NCBI GenBank assembly: GCA_004356175.1
Contig: SMXV01000032.1
Location: 1 to 7,836, forward strand
Source: Acidobacteriota bacterium
Lineage (GTDB): Bacteria; Actinomycetota; Acidimicrobiia; Spongiisociales; UBA5794
DNA: 7,836 nt
Reading direction: 5' to 3'
Part shown: positions 7,147-7,836 of the stretch, one piece after another
Position numbering within the stretch: position 1 is the first letter of the stretch
Layout: the number at the start of each line of letters is the position of its first letter
The notes under the pieces: generated by a model
The model's input: only the letters and a program-made list of their open reading frames with translations
Database searches by the model: none
Told to the model about the DNA's origin: nothing
Program-made: the position numbers and the translations under genes

Positions 7147-7152
7147 TATATT
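7147..7152 (+). promoter_or_regulatory. Possible -10 element for the solute-binding protein gene
   Basis: TATATT lies just after the livM stop, in the 82-bp gap before the binding-protein gene, and would give a leader of about 60 nt. No convincing -35 hexamer is found at 16-18 bp. An extra promoter here would raise binding protein above the permeases, as is usual for ABC importers, but the match is weak and read-through from the operon is enough to explain expression. Confidence 0.25.
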
Positions 7153-7207
7153 GAAGATCCGCGGGTCGTCGGGAACGGCGGTCCAGGAAGCATGGAAAGA
7201 ATCCGAT

Positions 7208-7213
7208 AAGGAG
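7208..7213 (+). promoter_or_regulatory. Strong ribosome binding site of the solute-binding protein
   Basis: AAGGAG stands 8 nt before the ATG at 7222. It is the best Shine-Dalgarno sequence in the window and fixes this start, rather than the in-frame ATG twelve bases later. High translation fits a binding protein needed in excess over its permeases. Confidence 0.8.
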
Positions 7214-7221
7214 AATTACGC

Positions 7222-7836
7222 ATGAGAAACCGAATGAGAAAGCAGTACAGCTGGCTGATGCTGGTTATGGCAATTGCGTTGGTTGGTGCTGCGTGCAGCA
7301 GCTCAACCGATGACACAACCACAACCGCAGCCCCTGCCGCAACCACGACCACAGCCGGTGGTACTGACGACACCACGACAACCACCGCTGCAGCCCCTAC
7401 CGAGGAGCCGATGGTCACCGGAAGAGGTATCGACGCTGAGAACAAGGTCATCAAGATCGGCTTGCTTGCCGACCTCACTGGCCTGTTTGCACCCCTTGTG
7501 ATTGATATTACCGATGCACAGAAAGTGTACTGGGACAATCTCAACGCTGCGGGCGGCATGGACGGGTGGACGGTTGAACTCGTCATTGAGGACACCAACT
7601 ACAACGTTGAACAGCACATCGAGAAGTACAACAAGATTCGTGAAGACGTCGCGGCGATCAGCCAGTCGACGGGGTCACCAACCAACGTTGCAGCCCTCGA
7701 CCTGTACAAAGAGGACTCGATGCTTGTCCTCCCACTGAGCGGGTACTCGGGCTGGGCAGTCCCAGACTTCGACGGCGGCCTGCTGCTTGAGCAGAACACC
7801 AACTACTGCATCGAGGCGATGAACATCCTCGACTTC
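7222..7836 (+). CDS. Liv-type ABC transporter solute-binding lipoprotein, C-terminus cut by window edge
   Basis: The frame is open for 205 codons to the right edge, about half of a usual 400-450-residue protein. It begins with MRNRMRKQ and a hydrophobic core (11-24), a lipoprotein signal peptide ending in VGAAC with lipidated Cys25. The residue three before the Cys is Gly rather than the usual Leu. Residues 29-63 form a Thr/Ala/Asp linker in which DDTTTTAAP recurs as DDTTTTTAAAP. The type I periplasmic-binding fold starts at about 76 with VIKIGLLADLTGLFAP. It continues with LNAAGGMDGWTVELVIEDTN (107-126) and STGSPTNVAAL (149-159), standard Liv-family positions. The protein would sit on the outer face of the cytoplasmic membrane, tethered by the linker, and deliver substrate to the LivH/LivM-type pair just upstream. 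What it binds cannot be read from this half; the ligand-contacting residues are not assigned here. Confidence 0.92.
   Translation, partial: MRNRMRKQYSWLMLVMAIALVGAACSSSTDDTTTTAAPAATTTTAGGTDDTTTTTAAAPTEEPMVTGRGIDAENKVIKIGLLADLTGLFAPLVIDITDAQKVYWDNLNAAGGMDGWTVELVIEDTNYNVEQHIEKYNKIREDVAAISQSTGSPTNVAALDLYKEDSMLVLPLSGYSGWAVPDFDGGLLLEQNTNYCIEAMNILDF

Noticed and set aside
7156..7168. Possible hairpin GATCCGCGGGTC between livM and the binding-protein gene
   Set aside because: At most four base pairs, one of them G-T, around a four-base loop; too weak to act as a terminator or stabilising stem.
7315..7407. Repetitive ACC/ACA-rich DNA, considered as a tandem repeat or CRISPR-like array
   Set aside because: The repeats are irregular and codon-phased, and encode the Thr-rich lipoprotein linker.
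6849..7598. 249-residue minus-strand frame over the end of livM and the start of the binding protein
   Set aside because: Its Val-rich part is simply the antisense of the Thr/Ala linker codons; it spans two genes and their gap and shows no domain.

Overview
This window reads as ordinary-looking catabolic chromosome from an actinobacterium, possibly of the Acidimicrobiia type. The organism call rests on three things: a lipoprotein solute-binding protein with a long Thr/Ala/Asp linker, frequent GTG starts, and one promoter whose geometry suggests leaderless translation. G+C is fairly high by eye but not extreme. No rRNA, tRNA, CRISPR array, insertion sequence or phage gene was seen.

Left part (1-2882), two divergent genes. 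A thiolase of the 3-oxoadipyl-CoA thiolase type (PaaJ/PcaF) lies on the minus strand and runs off the left edge at its last catalytic cysteine. It has no stop codon inside the window but its frame is open throughout. Divergent from it, across 75 bp, is a 550-residue stand-alone aldehyde dehydrogenase of the PaaN type. In the phenylacetyl-CoA (epoxide/oxepin) pathway these two families act in succession: the dehydrogenase oxidises the ring-cleavage semialdehyde, and the thiolase splits the resulting 3-oxoacyl-CoA and later 3-oxoadipyl-CoA. The gap between them holds a perfect 9-bp inverted repeat whose arms each contain a TACTGT -10-like hexamer pointing outward.

Middle (2883-3016) is a 134-bp non-coding gap with a short GC hairpin after paaN, an inverted repeat and a candidate promoter for the next operon.

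Right part (3017-7836+), one plus-strand operon. It encodes an AMP-forming acyl-CoA synthetase of the long-chain/FadD15-like type. Two branched-chain amino acid family (HAAT/Liv) ABC permeases follow, joined by a GTGA and then an ATGA overlap. After 82 bp comes the start of a Liv-type solute-binding lipoprotein, cut by the right edge. The ATP-binding subunits are not in the window and presumably lie downstream or elsewhere. Coupling of a CoA ligase to a Liv-type importer, beside phenylacetate enzymes, suggests uptake and CoA activation of a carboxylic acid (aromatic or fatty) rather than amino-acid transport. That substrate call is inference.

I found no convincing undescribed system. The items most worth a second look are the mirrored divergent promoter/operator between the thiolase and paaN, and the ligase-transporter coupling.
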